From Beijerinckiaceae bacterium (GTDB lineage Bacteria; Pseudomonadota; Alphaproteobacteria; Rhizobiales; Beijerinckiaceae): a stretch of 64,000 nt of DNA. The stretch is taken from assembly GCA_021324915.1 (NCBI GenBank), contig JAJPIC010000001.1:92270-156269 (forward strand), in the 5' to 3' direction. Numbering within the stretch: position 1 is the first letter of the stretch; the number at the start of each line of letters is the position of its first letter. A program made the translations under genes and the position numbers. The notes under the pieces were generated by a model, which saw only the letters and a program-made list of their open reading frames with translations, was not told the origin of the DNA and did not search any database. This document shows, piece by piece, positions 9,502-19,242 of the stretch.

Positions 9502-11970
9502 ATGCAATGGAATTCCCTACAGCTTCCGATCGAGGCTGTCCTCCCCCGGCTCGGCGCGGCGCTGGGCAAATCGTCTTCCGTGACAATCGTTGCGCCGCCC
9601 GGCGCGGGCAAAACGACGATTGTGCCGCTGGCGCTCAAGGATGCCGATTGGGCGGCCGGCAGGAAGCTCGTCCTGCTCGAGCCGCGGCGGCTCGCGGCGC
9701 GCGCTGCCGCCGAGCGCATGGCGGCGCTCCTCGGGGAGCCGGTTGGCGAGACCGTCGGTCTGCGCATGCGGCTCCTGTCGCGCGTCTCCGCGCGCACCCG
9801 TATTCTCGTCGTAACCGAGGGCGTCTTCACCCGGATGATCCTCGAGGATCCCGGCCTCGAGGAGATAGCCGGCATCCTCTTCGACGAATTTCACGAACGC
9901 TCCCTCGACGCGGACTTCGGCCTCGCGCTTGCGCTCGACGTTCAGGCGCATTTGCGGCCCGACCTGCGGCTAATTGTCATGTCGGCGACGCTCGATGGTG
10001 CGCGAGTCGCGCGGCTCCTCGGCGAGGACGTGCCGCTGATCGAGGCAGAAGGGCGGGCTTTCCCGGTCGAGACCCTCTATCTCGGCCGCGGCGACAAGAT
10101 CGAAACGGACCTTATGCGCGCCGTGCTGAGGGCCTTGGCGGAGCAGCGCGGTTCCGTTCTCGTCTTCCTGCCGGGACAGGGCGAAATCTTGAGGCTCGCG
10201 GCAGCGTTGAACGAAAAGATCAAGGATCCGGCAGTTGATATCGCGCCGCTCTACGGCGCGCTGGATCGCGCCGCCCAGGACCGCGCGATCGCGCCGAGCC
10301 CCGAAGGCAGGCGCAAGATCGTGCTGGCGACGTCGATCGCCGAGACCTCGCTCACGATCGAAGGCGTGCGCGTGGTGATCGATTCGGGCCTTGCGCGTCT
10401 GCCGCGCTATGAACCCGATCGCGGCTTGACGCGGCTCGAGACCCAGCGCGTTTCGCGTGCCTCGGCCGATCAGCGGCGCGGCCGGGCAGGGCGCACGGAG
10501 CCAGGTGTCTGCTATCGGCTTTGGGAAGAGGCGGCCAATGGCGCGTTGGAGGCTTTCGCGCCGGCGGAAATTCTGAGCACGGATCTCTCGAGTCTGCTTC
10601 TTGATTGTAGCGCGTGGGGCGCGCGCGATCCGGCGCGTGACTTGCGCTTTCTCGATCCGCCGCCGGCGCCGGCGCTCGCAGAAGCCCGCGCGCTTCTTAC
10701 GAAGCTTGGTGCAATCGATGCCGAAGGCGCACTGACCGATCTTGGCCGCGCCATGCGCCGGATCGCTTTGCCCCCGCGTCTCGCGCGCATGATCGTCGCG
10801 GCGAACGAGAATGGGGAGGCCCGGCTCGCGGCGGAAGTTGCGGTCGTGATGGTGGAGCGCGGCCTCGGTGGCGAGGAGCGCGATCTCGTCACCCGGATCG
10901 AGCGGTTTCGAAGGGAGCGGAGCCCGCGCGCGGAAGATGCGCGCCGGCTCGTTGCAAGCCTCACGAAACAGGCGGGCGCATCTGCGGCCGAAGAGCCCGG
11001 CGATCCCGCCCGTTGCGGCCGTCATCTCGCCGCCGCCTTTTCCGACCGTATCGCGAAGGCGCGCGGCAAGCCCGGCGAATTTCTGATGGCAAACGGCCGC
11101 GCAGCGGCGCTCGATCCGCATGATCCTTTGGCGCGCGAATCCTATCTCGCGGTCGGCGAGATTGCCGGACGCGCCGGCGCGGCGCGCATTCTCCTTGCCG
11201 CACCCTCGAGCCTCGCCGAGATCGAGGAGCTCGCCGGCGAAGAGATCGTGACACGGGAGGATTTGAATTTCGATCGGGTGCGCGGCCAGGTGCAAGCGCG
11301 AAGGCAGCGCAGGCTCGGTGCGCTCGTCTTGAGCGAACAGAATTTGAGCGCCGCGGAACATCCTGCCGCTGCTGCGATCCTTGCCGAAGGAATTGCCTCT
11401 GCCGGTCTCCTGCCTTGGACCAAGGCGCTCAACCAATGGCGCGACCGCGTCACCTTTCTGCGCCGGAACGAAGGCGAGGCCTGGCCCGATCTTTCGGATG
11501 AAGCCTTGCGCGCCAGCGCGGGCACTTGGCTTGCGCCTTTCCTAGCCGGCAAGACAAGGCTCAGCGAGATCGCTCCCGCCGACCTCGAATCGGCGCTGAA
11601 AGCTCTTTTGCCTTACGACTTGCAGCGGCGGCTCGAGACGGAGGCGCCGACCCATTTCGAGACGCCGGCCGGCTCGCGCATTGCGCTCGATTATGCAGCT
11701 GAAGGCGGCCCGCTTCTCTGCGCGCGCGTGCAGGAACTTTACGGGCTCGATACACATCCTGCGGTCGCCAAGGGGAGAGTTCCGCTCACTCTCGAGCTTT
11801 TGTCGCCGGCGCAGCGGCCAATCCAGATTACGCGCGATCTGCCGGGATTTTGGCGCGGCTCATGGGCAGCGGTGCGCAGCGAGATGAAGGGGCGCTATCC
11901 GCGCCATCTCTGGCCGGAGGATCCGACGAAAGCGCAGCCGACGACGCGCGCAAAGCCAAGAGGAACATGA
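9502..11970 (+). CDS. hrpB: ATP-dependent helicase HrpB
   Basis: HrpB is a DExH-box (DEAH/RHA) superfamily 2 helicase whose cellular role is poorly defined. The 822-residue length fits the family. Walker A APPGAGKTT lies at about residues 31-39, the DEAH-box equivalent is DEFHER at about 129-134, and motif III is MSATLDG. The helicase C-terminal part has SIAETSLTIEGVRVVID and QRRGRAGRTEPGVCYRLW. The HrpB-specific C-terminal domain follows, with ALDYAAEGGPLLCARVQELYG-type sequence near the end. The ATG at 9502 begins close to the helicase core as is usual for HrpB. It appears monocistronic. Confidence 0.96.
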   Translation: MQWNSLQLPIEAVLPRLGAALGKSSSVTIVAPPGAGKTTIVPLALKDADWAAGRKLVLLEPRRLAARAAAERMAALLGEPVGETVGLRMRLLSRVSARTRILVVTEGVFTRMILEDPGLEEIAGILFDEFHERSLDADFGLALALDVQAHLRPDLRLIVMSATLDGARVARLLGEDVPLIEAEGRAFPVETLYLGRGDKIETDLMRAVLRALAEQRGSVLVFLPGQGEILRLAAALNEKIKDPAVDIAPLYGALDRAAQDRAIAPSPEGRRKIVLATSIAETSLTIEGVRVVIDSGLARLPRYEPDRGLTRLETQRVSRASADQRRGRAGRTEPGVCYRLWEEAANGALEAFAPAEILSTDLSSLLLDCSAWGARDPARDLRFLDPPPAPALAEARALLTKLGAIDAEGALTDLGRAMRRIALPPRLARMIVAANENGEARLAAEVAVVMVERGLGGEERDLVTRIERFRRERSPRAEDARRLVASLTKQAGASAAEEPGDPARCGRHLAAAFSDRIAKARGKPGEFLMANGRAAALDPHDPLARESYLAVGEIAGRAGAARILLAAPSSLAEIEELAGEEIVTREDLNFDRVRGQVQARRQRRLGALVLSEQNLSAAEHPAAAAILAEGIASAGLLPWTKALNQWRDRVTFLRRNEGEAWPDLSDEALRASAGTWLAPFLAGKTRLSEIAPADLESALKALLPYDLQRRLETEAPTHFETPAGSRIALDYAAEGGPLLCARVQELYGLDTHPAVAKGRVPLTLELLSPAQRPIQITRDLPGFWRGSWAAVRSEMKGRYPRHLWPEDPTKAQPTTRAKPRGT

Positions 11971-12111
11971 GGTCGGTTCACCGCATCCGGCTAACGCTGC
12001 GGCGATCGAACGATTTCGGCTTTCGGTAAATGTTCGAAGAATTCCGGCCCGATATCGATTGTGCCCTTCGTCTCTGGCGGCTAGGCTGCGGCGTTTCACG
12101 GAGACGCAGCC

Positions 12112-12588
12112 ATGCGCGTCAAATCTTTGTGCTCCATCGCTTTGCTCGTTCTATTGCCTTCGCCGGCGCTTGCATCCGGGACTTTATACTATGGCTCGCG
12201 GGCCGGCATGGTCGTCACTGTCCTTTCGGTTTCCGGTCTCGACACGGCAGATGCGGTCATCAAGACCAAGCATACGCGCGCCAACGCGATCGAATTTTGT
12301 AAGGAATATGTCCTCAAGGTCACGCCGCAATGTGTGCGGGAAGAGTTGGCCAAGCCATTGAACGACGAGATCCATGCGAACTGCCAGACGGGGCTCTTCA
12401 CGGATTTCTTCGGGAATCGGCTTCAGTTCAAAGGCGAAAACAAAACTGCGAATGCGGCGACGAAATATTTGATCTTCGATTCCGCATCCAATCAGATCGA
12501 GGACGGGTCGGAAGCCAGCGGCTATCCGACAAATATCGCAATCTTCAAGGCTTTGTGTCCGAACGAGGCGCCGTTGTCGGACGAATAA
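12112..12588 (+). CDS. Small secreted protein of unknown function
   Basis: This 158-residue protein begins with a clear Sec signal peptide (hydrophobic core ending LPSPALASG, predicted cleavage after residue 21 or so). The mature part has four cysteines (in EFCKEYV, PQCVREEL, ANCQTG and ALCPNEA), suggesting disulphides in the periplasm. No known domain is evident. It stands alone between hrpB and the convergent transglycosylase gene. Confidence 0.7.
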   Translation: MRVKSLCSIALLVLLPSPALASGTLYYGSRAGMVVTVLSVSGLDTADAVIKTKHTRANAIEFCKEYVLKVTPQCVREELAKPLNDEIHANCQTGLFTDFFGNRLQFKGENKTANAATKYLIFDSASNQIEDGSEASGYPTNIAIFKALCPNEAPLSDE

Positions 12589-12725
12589 GCGCCGGGCACC
12601 GAGCAATCCGGAAGATGCGCAGACTGGATTGCTGCGCTTTGCGCGCGATGAGCCTCTTATGCCAAGAGTATTGAATGGATGCACGTGCGCCCATGCCGTA
12701 CGGGCACGCGAGATGTCGAGGAGCG

Positions 12726-13964
12726 CTAATCCCCGGTTCCGGCGCGCGCCCGCAGGCGCTGCAGAAGATCGGCTCTGCCGATTCCATCGGCAGGCATATC
12801 ATGCGTTTCAATCTGAAAGGCATGGATCGCATCGCGCGAGGCCTGGCCAAATTTTCCGTCGAGCGTGCCCTCATAGAGCGAGAGCCGAGTCAGAAGCTTT
12901 TGAATCTCGAGCTTCTCGCTGCGGCTCCAGAGCTTCTGATCTCTCGGCCAGGCCCGGTGCAGGCCGCCGCGTCCGGCGACCCTATCCGCAAGACAGCCGA
13001 GCGAAAGCGCGTAGGAATCGGAATTATTGTAAGCCTTCAGCACCCAATAATTGTCGCTCAGGAGAAAGGCCGGACCGCGCGCCCCGGCCGGAAGAAAGAG
13101 AGTCGCGCGACCTTGCGGGAAGGGCGAGCCGTCCGCCGATTTGATGCCTGAAGCGGTGAAATCGCGAAAGTCCGCGTGCAGAGTCGCAAAAGGGAAATTC
13201 GCCGGCAGGATGACTTCGAAGCCCCAAGGAAGGCCGCGCTTCCAGCCCGACGCGCTAAGAAAATTGGCGATCGAAGCGAGCGTATCCGGCGCCCTGTTCC
13301 AGATATCGGGAAATCCCTTTCCGCTGTAGCTCACGGCATATTTCAGATAGACCGAGGGCAGGAATTGCGGATCGCCCATCGCGCCTGCCCAAGAGCCCTT
13401 CATCCTTTCGCGCGAGAGCGCACCCTTCTCGAGAATGAGGAGCGCGTCGAGAAGCTCGCCGGCGTAAAGATCGTTCCCCTGGCGCGTATAAGCGAGCGTT
13501 GCAAGCGAACGGATAATGTCCTTGTCGCCGCGCTCCTCGCCGAAATCGCTCTCCATTCCCCAGGCGGCGAGGAGAATGGCGCGCGGCACGCCATAGCGGT
13601 GTTCGATTGCGGCGAGCTCGCGCGCATAGTGCTGCGCAAGGGCCCGGCCCCGGGCGATGCGTGTCCCTGAAACGGCTTCGGTGAAATAGGCCGAAAGCAG
13701 CTGTTCGAATTCCGGCTGCCGGACTATGGCTTCGAGCGCGGACCGGTCTACTGTCAGACCGGCAAAGGCCTTATCGAATGTTGTGCGGCTGATCCCGCGT
13801 GCCGCGGCTTTCGGCCAAAGTGCTGCAAGGAACGACTGGAACGCGCGCTCATCGCGCAATTCTTGCTGAGCGCTTTTTTGAGCTTCGGCACTCGCGGCGC
13901 AGCAGGGCGTCGCCGCAAATGTTGCGCAGAGAATGCCGAGCCCGATCGTATGCCTCGCGCGCAA
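12726..13964 (-). CDS. Lytic murein transglycosylase (MltB-like) with a peptidoglycan-binding domain
   Basis: This enzyme cleaves the glycan strand of peptidoglycan to form 1,6-anhydromuropeptides. The 412-residue protein starts with a signal peptide (AATPCCAASAEA; the two Cys leave lipidation possible). The SLT_2/MltB catalytic domain has its glutamate at E138 in AAWGMESDFGE, and the repeat-like stretch AGAMGDPQFLPSVYLKYAV follows. The last 65 residues form a PG_binding_1 domain (YEGTLDGKFGQASRDAIHAF). A small membrane gene lies 23 bases upstream on the same strand and is probably co-transcribed. Confidence 0.93.
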   Translation of the reverse strand: MRARHTIGLGILCATFAATPCCAASAEAQKSAQQELRDERAFQSFLAALWPKAAARGISRTTFDKAFAGLTVDRSALEAIVRQPEFEQLLSAYFTEAVSGTRIARGRALAQHYARELAAIEHRYGVPRAILLAAWGMESDFGEERGDKDIIRSLATLAYTRQGNDLYAGELLDALLILEKGALSRERMKGSWAGAMGDPQFLPSVYLKYAVSYSGKGFPDIWNRAPDTLASIANFLSASGWKRGLPWGFEVILPANFPFATLHADFRDFTASGIKSADGSPFPQGRATLFLPAGARGPAFLLSDNYWVLKAYNNSDSYALSLGCLADRVAGRGGLHRAWPRDQKLWSRSEKLEIQKLLTRLSLYEGTLDGKFGQASRDAIHAFQIETHDMPADGIGRADLLQRLRARAGTGD

Positions 13965-13987
13965 GGATCACCCTGGCTCTGCCGATG

Positions 13988-14227
13988 TCACCCGCGGAAA
14001 TTCGCCAGGCTTCCGGCAAAATTGAGGTCGTTATGGATGATGGGCGCCGGATGGACCGCATCGGTCGGCGCGTCGAATTGTACGAGCATGCCGACGGCGA
14101 AGGCGGCGACCGCCAAAATGAGGATGAGCCCCAGGGAAAACCAGAATTGGCGCCGGGCGGTCTGCAAATCATAGGAGCGGACGAAACCGGATTCCGGCGC
14201 GCGCTGAAAATGATCGGTAATAGCCAT
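13988..14227 (-). CDS. Small single-pass membrane protein
   Basis: This 79-residue protein has one strong hydrophobic segment (WFSLGLILILAVAAFAVGML, about residues 29-48) with a basic N-terminal flank, predicting a cytoplasmic N-terminus and a short periplasmic tail. It lies 23 bases upstream of the lytic transglycosylase gene on the same strand, so the two probably share a transcript. Support for coding is the membrane segment and the spacing. I know no family name. Confidence 0.6.
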   Translation of the reverse strand: MAITDHFQRAPESGFVRSYDLQTARRQFWFSLGLILILAVAAFAVGMLVQFDAPTDAVHPAPIIHNDLNFAGSLANFRG

Positions 14228-14472
14228 GGAACGACCTCGCTACACGTCTTAACGAATGGTTAGTCGCCAAGGGCGGCTGCGAGGTTCAAGCCGTCGGGCA
14301 GGATTGGCACACGAGCAAGCCGGCTGTCCGGGCGCTGGGACGGGGGAACATTGCCCTCCCGCGGTTTCGCCCTTATAAGCGCCGCGTGGCCCGTTTCCGA
14401 CACCCCTGGAGGCGAGGGCCGCATTCGTGGAGCATCGGAACTAAATCCGACGCTTGATCAAAGGACACCGAA

Positions 14473-15180
14473 ATGGCCGAGACCAAAACGCTCGCGGCCA
14501 CGGTGCGCAGCGGGATTGGCAAGGGGGCCGCCCGTGGGACGCGTCGTGAAGGCCGCATTCCTGCCGTCATCTATGGCGGCGGCGATCCCGCCCAACCGAT
14601 CTCGCTCGACTATCGCGAGGTCAACAAGCTCATCTATGCCGGGCATTTTCTGACGACGATCTACGAGATCGAGATCGATGGTGCAAAGCAGCGCGTCATT
14701 CCGCGCGATTATCAGCTCCATCGCGTCGATGATCGCCCGCTCCACGTCGATTTCTTGCGGCTGAAGCCCGGCTCGACGCTGCGCGTCAACGTACCGGTGC
14801 ATTTCATCAATCAGGACGTCTGCCCGGGGATCAAGAAGGGCGGCGCGCTCAATATCGTGCGCCATGCCATTGAGCTCAAAGTGCCGGCCGACGCCATTCC
14901 CGAAGCGATCACAGTCGATCTCTCTGAGCTCGACATTGCGCAATCGGTTCATATTTCGGCGGTGACATTGCCGCCCGGCTGCCGGCCCACGGATACGCGC
15001 CACGATTTCACGATTGCCACGATTGCTCCGCCGGTCAGCGCAGTCGAGACCCCCGCGGCGGCTGCCGCCGCCGCTGCACCGGCAGCCGGCGCTCCCGCCG
15101 CAGGTGCCGCTGCTGCGCCGGCCGCGGCCGCTGCACCTGCCGCTTCGGCTTCCGAGCCGAAGGGCAAGGGCAAGAAATAG
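14473..15180 (+). CDS. rplY: 50S ribosomal protein L25 (Ctc/TL5 form)
   Basis: L25 binds 5S rRNA. This is the long CTC/TL5 form of 235 residues. The N-terminal L25 beta-barrel ([20 protein letters not shown] at about 16-35) is followed by the TL5 C-terminal domain ([20 protein letters not shown] at about 112-131). A low-complexity Ala/Pro tail runs from about residue 190 and ends in a basic GKGKK. The ribosome site AAAGGA precedes the ATG. The order rplY-pth is conserved in many Alphaproteobacteria and links two translation functions. Confidence 0.97.
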   Translation: MAETKTLAATVRSGIGKGAARGTRREGRIPAVIYGGGDPAQPISLDYREVNKLIYAGHFLTTIYEIEIDGAKQRVIPRDYQLHRVDDRPLHVDFLRLKPGSTLRVNVPVHFINQDVCPGIKKGGALNIVRHAIELKVPADAIPEAITVDLSELDIAQSVHISAVTLPPGCRPTDTRHDFTIATIAPPVSAVETPAAAAAAAAPAAGAPAAGAAAAPAAAAAPAASASEPKGKGKK

Positions 15181-15252
15181 CGCTGCTCTCCGGCAGCTTC
15201 TGCGATCGTGTTCGGGCGGGATGATTGCGATCCCGCTCCGGTATTCGTTCGC

Positions 15253-15296
15253 GCATGATCTTATCGGAAACCGGTTCCCACTTTTCCGGATCATGC
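15253..15296. repeat. Palindromic repeat, family C (GCATGATC type)
   Basis: An imperfect palindrome of about 44 bp starts GCATGATCTTATCGGAAACC and ends in its near-complement GGATCATGC. The same family recurs at 58379-58423 and, decayed, at 37362-37401. It lies in the rplY-pth spacer. Confidence 0.75.
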
Positions 15297-15302
15297 TTTA
15301 AC

Positions 15303-15327
15303 ATCGCCGAAGCCAAGCTTCGGCGAT
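15303..15327. repeat. Perfect 11-bp hairpin upstream of pth
   Basis: The stem ATCGCCGAAGC / GCTTCGGCGAT has a three-base loop and ends 20 bases before the pth start codon. No T-run follows, so it is not a standard terminator. In RNA it would sit just upstream of the pth ribosome site. Confidence 0.6.
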
Positions 15328-15347
15328 CCCTACGCTCCGGCCCTTCG

Positions 15348-15938
15348 ATGAAACTCTTTGTCGGCCTCGGCAATCCCGGCCGCGCCTATGCCGGCAACCG
15401 GCACAATATCGGCTTCATGGCGATCGATTCGATCGCGCGCCGGCATCCTTTCGCGCCGTTCCGCGCCCGCTTCCAGGGCCAGGCCGCCGAAGGGGCGATC
15501 GGCCACGAACGCCTGATCCTGCTGAAGCCCGAGACTTTCATGAACGAGTCCGGCCGCGCAGTCGGCGAGGCGGCACGCTTCTACAAGATCGATCTCGCCG
15601 ATATCACCATTTTCCATGACGAGCTCGACCTGGCGCCGGGGCGGCTCAGGGTCAAGATCGGCGGCGGCAATGCCGGACATAATGGTCTGCGCTCGATCAG
15701 CGACCATATCGGCAATGATTATCGGCGCGTGCGGATCGGTATCGGCCATCCAGGGGACAAGAATCGCGTCCACGACTACGTCTTGAGCAATTTCGGCAGG
15801 GCGGAACTCGAATGGGTCGGCCCGATCTGCGAGGCGATTGCCGCCAATGCCGAATTTCTCGCCGAAGGACAGGACGCGAGCTTTCAGAACAAGATCTTTC
15901 TCGCGATGCGCGATGTCGTGCCGGACGAAGCAGAATAG
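15348..15938 (+). CDS. pth: Peptidyl-tRNA hydrolase
   Basis: Pth releases peptides from peptidyl-tRNAs that drop off ribosomes. The 196-residue protein begins [11 protein letters not shown]. It has the catalytic histidine H19 in NRHNIGFMA, the conserved [13 protein letters not shown], and [28 protein letters not shown]. The frame is open upstream to 15225, but that stretch runs through the palindrome and hairpin, so the ATG at 15348 is the real start. It follows rplY, a common pairing. Confidence 0.97.
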   Translation: MKLFVGLGNPGRAYAGNRHNIGFMAIDSIARRHPFAPFRARFQGQAAEGAIGHERLILLKPETFMNESGRAVGEAARFYKIDLADITIFHDELDLAPGRLRVKIGGGNAGHNGLRSISDHIGNDYRRVRIGIGHPGDKNRVHDYVLSNFGRAELEWVGPICEAIAANAEFLAEGQDASFQNKIFLAMRDVVPDEAE

Positions 15939-16092
15939 GTCCGGAGAAGCCCGCAAGATCCGGGGCGAGATTTCGATGCGCAATGGTTCTGGACCTGCTC
16001 GCCGCTGCGCGCCGGCCGCGAAAGCGAGGGGGTCCGCTCGCGGCTGAGTGAGGCGCATTGCTTTGGCATGGCGGCGCGGATATGAGGCCCGC

Positions 16093-18309
16093 ATGGACGA
16101 ACCCGCGATCACCCCCGAACTCGTTGCCGCGCATGGGCTGAAGCCCGACGAATATCAGCGCATCCTCGGTTTGATCGGCCGAGCGCCGAGCTTCACCGAG
16201 CTCGGCATATTCTCGGCCATGTGGAACGAACATTGTTCCTATAAGTCTTCACGCCTTCACCTGCGCAAACTGCCGACCAAGGGGCCGCATGTCATTCATG
16301 GCCCCGGCGAGAATGCCGGCGTGATCGACATCGGCGACGGGCTCGCCTGCGTCTTCAAGATGGAGAGCCATAATCACCCGTCCTTCATCGAGCCCTTTCA
16401 GGGCGCGGCGACCGGTGTCGGCGGCATATTGCGCGACGTCTTCACCATGGGCGCGCGGCCCGTGGCCTGTCTCGACCTTCTACGTTTCGGTGCGCCCGAA
16501 CATCCGCTGACGCGCCATTTCGTTGCCGGTGTGGTGGCGGGCATCGGCAGCTACGGCAATAGTTTCGGCGTGCCGACCGTAGGGGGTACGACGCGCTTCG
16601 ATCGCCGCTACGACGGCAACATCCTCGTCAACGCCATGGCGGTCGGGATCGCCGAGAAAGACGCAATCTTCTATGCCAAAGCATCCGGCGTCGGAAATCC
16701 GATCGTCTATTTGGGCTCGAAGACCGGGCGCGACGGTATTCATGGCGCCACCATGGCTTCGGCCGCTTTCGATGAGGCCTCGCAAGAAAACCGGCCGGCG
16801 GTGCAGATCGGCGATCCTTTCGCCGAAAAGCTTCTGCTCGAAGCTTGTCTCGAACTCATGCGCTCGGGCGCCGTCGTCGCGATCCAGGACATGGGCGCGG
16901 CGGGGCTTACCTCGTCCGCGGTAGAAATGGGCGCCAAGGGCAATCTCGGCGTTCTCCTTGACCTCGATGCGGTGCCTTGCCGCGAAGCAGGCATGACGGC
17001 TTACGAAATGCTGCTCTCCGAAAGTCAGGAGCGCATGTTGATGGTGCTCGCGCCCGGCAAGGAAGAGATAGCGCAAGCGATCTTCCGCAAATGGGGGCTC
17101 GATTTCGCGATCATCGGGCAGACGACCGACGATCTTCGCTTTCGGGTCAAGCACCACGGCGAGATCAAAGCCGATCTGCCGATCAAAGAGCTCGGCGATC
17201 AGGCGCCGCTCTACGACCGTCCTTACCTTCGCCCGCCGAAACCTGCCGCAATCCGGCCCGAAGAGGCGAATGCGCCGATCGGCAACAGGGAGGCCCTGCT
17301 GCGCCTCATCGGCAGTCCGAACCTCGCATCGAAGCGCTGGATCTACGAACAATACGACCATCTGATCCTGAGCAACACGGTCGGGCCGCCGGGCGGCGAT
17401 GCGGCCGTCGTCCGGATCGGGGAAGGGCCAAAAGGTTTGGCGCTTACGATCGACGTCAACGAGCATTATTGCGCCGCCGATCCCCACGAGGGTGCCAAGC
17501 AGGCGATAGCCGAAGCTTGGCGCAATCTCTGCGCCGTCGGCGCCAAGCCTTTGGCAGTCACGGACAATCTCAATTTCGGCAGTCCCGAGCGGGCAGAGGT
17601 GATGGGCGAATTCGTCGCCGCGGTCGAAGGGCTCGCCGCAGCCTGCCGGGCGCTCGACTTCCCCATCGTTTCCGGCAACGTCTCGCTTTATAACGAGAGC
17701 CCCGATGGCGCGATCCCGCCGACGCCCGCCATCGGCGCCGTTGGTCTCGTCGATGACGTAAGCTTGGCGGTGACGATCGCCTTCAAGCGAGAAGGCGAAA
17801 CCATTCTACTCATTGGCGAAACCGCAGGATGGCTCGGCCAAAGCGCTTATCTGCGCGAAATTTGCGGGCGGCAGGACGGGGCGCCGCCGCCAGTCGATCT
17901 CTCGCGCGAGCGCAAGACTGGCGAATTCATCCGCAAGCTCATCGGCGAGCGGCAGGTCAGCGCCGTACATGATCTCGCCGAAGGCGGGCTTGCCGTTGCT
18001 CTCGCCGAAATGGCGATGGCGAGCGGCATCGGCGCAAGCCTCGATCTCGCGCCCGAAATCCCGCTGCCTGCATTCCTCTTCGGCGAGGACCAGGCCCGCT
18101 ATCTCATGACCGCGGCACCGGACGCTGCCCGTGCTATCCGCGAAGAGGCAGAAGCTCTAGGCATTTCTTGCGCCATCGTCGGCGCGACGGGCGGCAATGC
18201 GTTGACCATTCCCGGCGAGACCGCCATATTGGTCGAAGAATTACAGAACCGGCATGAGAATTGGCTGCCTACCTATATGCAGGGCCTCCATGCCGAGGAG
18301 AATGTCTAA
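16093..18309 (+). CDS. purL: Phosphoribosylformylglycinamidine synthase subunit PurL
   Basis: PurL uses ATP and ammonia supplied by PurQ to convert FGAR to FGAM in purine synthesis. At 738 residues it is the small PurL type that needs PurQ and PurS. The catalytic-histidine motif [10 protein letters not shown] places H47, and [21 protein letters not shown] follows as the metal/nucleotide-binding region. A second AIR-synthase-like half begins near residue 415 ([15 protein letters not shown]). The ATG at 16093 is preferred to the upstream in-frame ATG at 16048, which adds 15 atypical residues. The stop overlaps the bolA start (TAATG). Confidence 0.97.
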   Translation: MDEPAITPELVAAHGLKPDEYQRILGLIGRAPSFTELGIFSAMWNEHCSYKSSRLHLRKLPTKGPHVIHGPGENAGVIDIGDGLACVFKMESHNHPSFIEPFQGAATGVGGILRDVFTMGARPVACLDLLRFGAPEHPLTRHFVAGVVAGIGSYGNSFGVPTVGGTTRFDRRYDGNILVNAMAVGIAEKDAIFYAKASGVGNPIVYLGSKTGRDGIHGATMASAAFDEASQENRPAVQIGDPFAEKLLLEACLELMRSGAVVAIQDMGAAGLTSSAVEMGAKGNLGVLLDLDAVPCREAGMTAYEMLLSESQERMLMVLAPGKEEIAQAIFRKWGLDFAIIGQTTDDLRFRVKHHGEIKADLPIKELGDQAPLYDRPYLRPPKPAAIRPEEANAPIGNREALLRLIGSPNLASKRWIYEQYDHLILSNTVGPPGGDAAVVRIGEGPKGLALTIDVNEHYCAADPHEGAKQAIAEAWRNLCAVGAKPLAVTDNLNFGSPERAEVMGEFVAAVEGLAAACRALDFPIVSGNVSLYNESPDGAIPPTPAIGAVGLVDDVSLAVTIAFKREGETILLIGETAGWLGQSAYLREICGRQDGAPPPVDLSRERKTGEFIRKLIGERQVSAVHDLAEGGLAVALAEMAMASGIGASLDLAPEIPLPAFLFGEDQARYLMTAAPDAARAIREEAEALGISCAIVGATGGNALTIPGETAILVEELQNRHENWLPTYMQGLHAEENV

Positions 18310-18542
18310 TGCCGATGCCGGCTGCCGAAATCGAGCGGATGATCAAACAATCGCTTCCTGATGCCGAGGTCGAGATCACCGATCTTGCCGGCGACAACGA
18401 TCATTATGCGGCCAAAGTGGTCTCGTCCGCATTTGCCGGCAAATCCAAGCTTCAGCAGCATCAGCTCGTCTATCAGGCGCTGGGCGGCAATATGGGCCAA
18501 GCTCTGCATGCATTGCAGCTTACGACCTCCGCGCCCAAATAG
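18309..18542 (+). CDS. BolA family protein (IbaG-like)
   Basis: This 77-residue protein has the BolA fold signature: a negatively charged strand (DAEVEITDLAGDNDHYAAKVVS) and the helix-turn region GKSKLQQHQLVYQAL with its conserved His. Such proteins bind monothiol glutaredoxins through a shared [2Fe-2S] cluster and act in iron sensing or cluster delivery. Its start overlaps the purL stop by one base, and grxD begins 29 bases after its stop. The purL-bolA-grxD order is widely conserved in Alphaproteobacteria and supports a BolA-GrxD partnership. Confidence 0.93.
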   Translation: MPMPAAEIERMIKQSLPDAEVEITDLAGDNDHYAAKVVSSAFAGKSKLQQHQLVYQALGGNMGQALHALQLTTSAPK

Positions 18543-18571
18543 GCGGATAGAGAATTCGGAAAGGACAATCC

Positions 18572-18916
18572 ATGGCCATTCACGACCGTCTGCAATCCAT
18601 CGTCGATGAGAACGACGTCGTGCTCTTCATGAAGGGCACGCCGGATTTCCCTCAATGCGGCTTCTCCGGCCAGGTCGTGCAGATCCTCAATTACCTCGGT
18701 GTCGACTTCAAGGGCGTGAACTGCCTCGAAACCGATGAGCTTCGCCAGGGCGTCAAGAGCTTCTCGAACTGGCCGACGCTGCCGCAGCTTTATCTCAAGG
18801 GCGAATTCGTCGGCGGCTGCGACATCGTGCGCGAAATGTTCCAGTCGGGTGAACTGGCCACGGCGCTGAGCGAAAAGGGCATAGCTTTCAAGGCTCCGGC
18901 CGGGGCGCGCGCCTGA
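18572..18916 (+). CDS. grxD: Monothiol glutaredoxin Grx4 (GrxD)
   Basis: CGFS glutaredoxins carry labile [2Fe-2S] clusters between dimers or with BolA proteins. This 114-residue protein has the active site FPQCGFSGQ with C29, the glutathione-binding WPTLPQLYLKGEFVGGCDI, and the MKGTP phrase of the family. A GGAAAGGACAA ribosome site precedes the ATG. It follows bolA closely and is very likely in the same transcript. Confidence 0.96.
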   Translation: MAIHDRLQSIVDENDVVLFMKGTPDFPQCGFSGQVVQILNYLGVDFKGVNCLETDELRQGVKSFSNWPTLPQLYLKGEFVGGCDIVREMFQSGELATALSEKGIAFKAPAGARA

Positions 18917-19023
18917 ACCTCATTCCGGCTTGATCGGCGGCGTGAATTCGGGCATATGGCCCGCTCTCGCGATTTTGTCGAAAATCTCCTCTTTCCTCTC
19001 TCTGTTCTGTCTCGGACCGCGCC

Positions 19024-19149
19024 ATGAAAATCCGCAATTCCCTCCGGTCGCTCCGCGGTCGCCACCGCAACAATCAGCTCGTGCGCCGCAAAGGGCGGGT
19101 CTACATCATCAACAAAGTCCAGAAGCGCTATAAGGCTCGCCAGGGCTGA
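19024..19149 (+). CDS. rpmJ: 50S ribosomal protein L36
   Basis: This 41-residue, very basic protein begins [17 protein letters not shown] and contains [20 protein letters not shown], the L36 signature. It is the form without the four zinc-binding cysteines (ykgO-like, zinc-independent). In many relatives rpmJ is likewise encoded away from the ribosomal operons. It lies 107 bases after grxD and is followed by a clear terminator. Confidence 0.93.
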   Translation: MKIRNSLRSLRGRHRNNQLVRRKGRVYIINKVQKRYKARQG

Positions 19150-19163
19150 GCCGGACCTTGTGG

Positions 19164-19196
19164 ATCCGCGGTGCGCGGATTTGCTTTGCCTTTTTG
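19164..19196 (+). terminator. Rho-independent terminator after rpmJ
   Basis: The stem ATCCGCG / CGCGGAT with loop GTG lies 14 bases after the rpmJ stop and is followed by TTGCTTTGCCTTTTTG. Confidence 0.75.
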
Positions 19197-19242
19197 ACTT
19201 TCCGCTTCCCTGCTTTAAGTATGGTCGCTGCGCGGCGTGCTC

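Noticed and set aside
12589..12725. Possible tRNA or small RNA between the small secreted gene and the transglycosylase gene
   Set aside because: There are short dyads (GTGC...GGGCAC), but I could not fold a cloverleaf and see no promoter or terminator.
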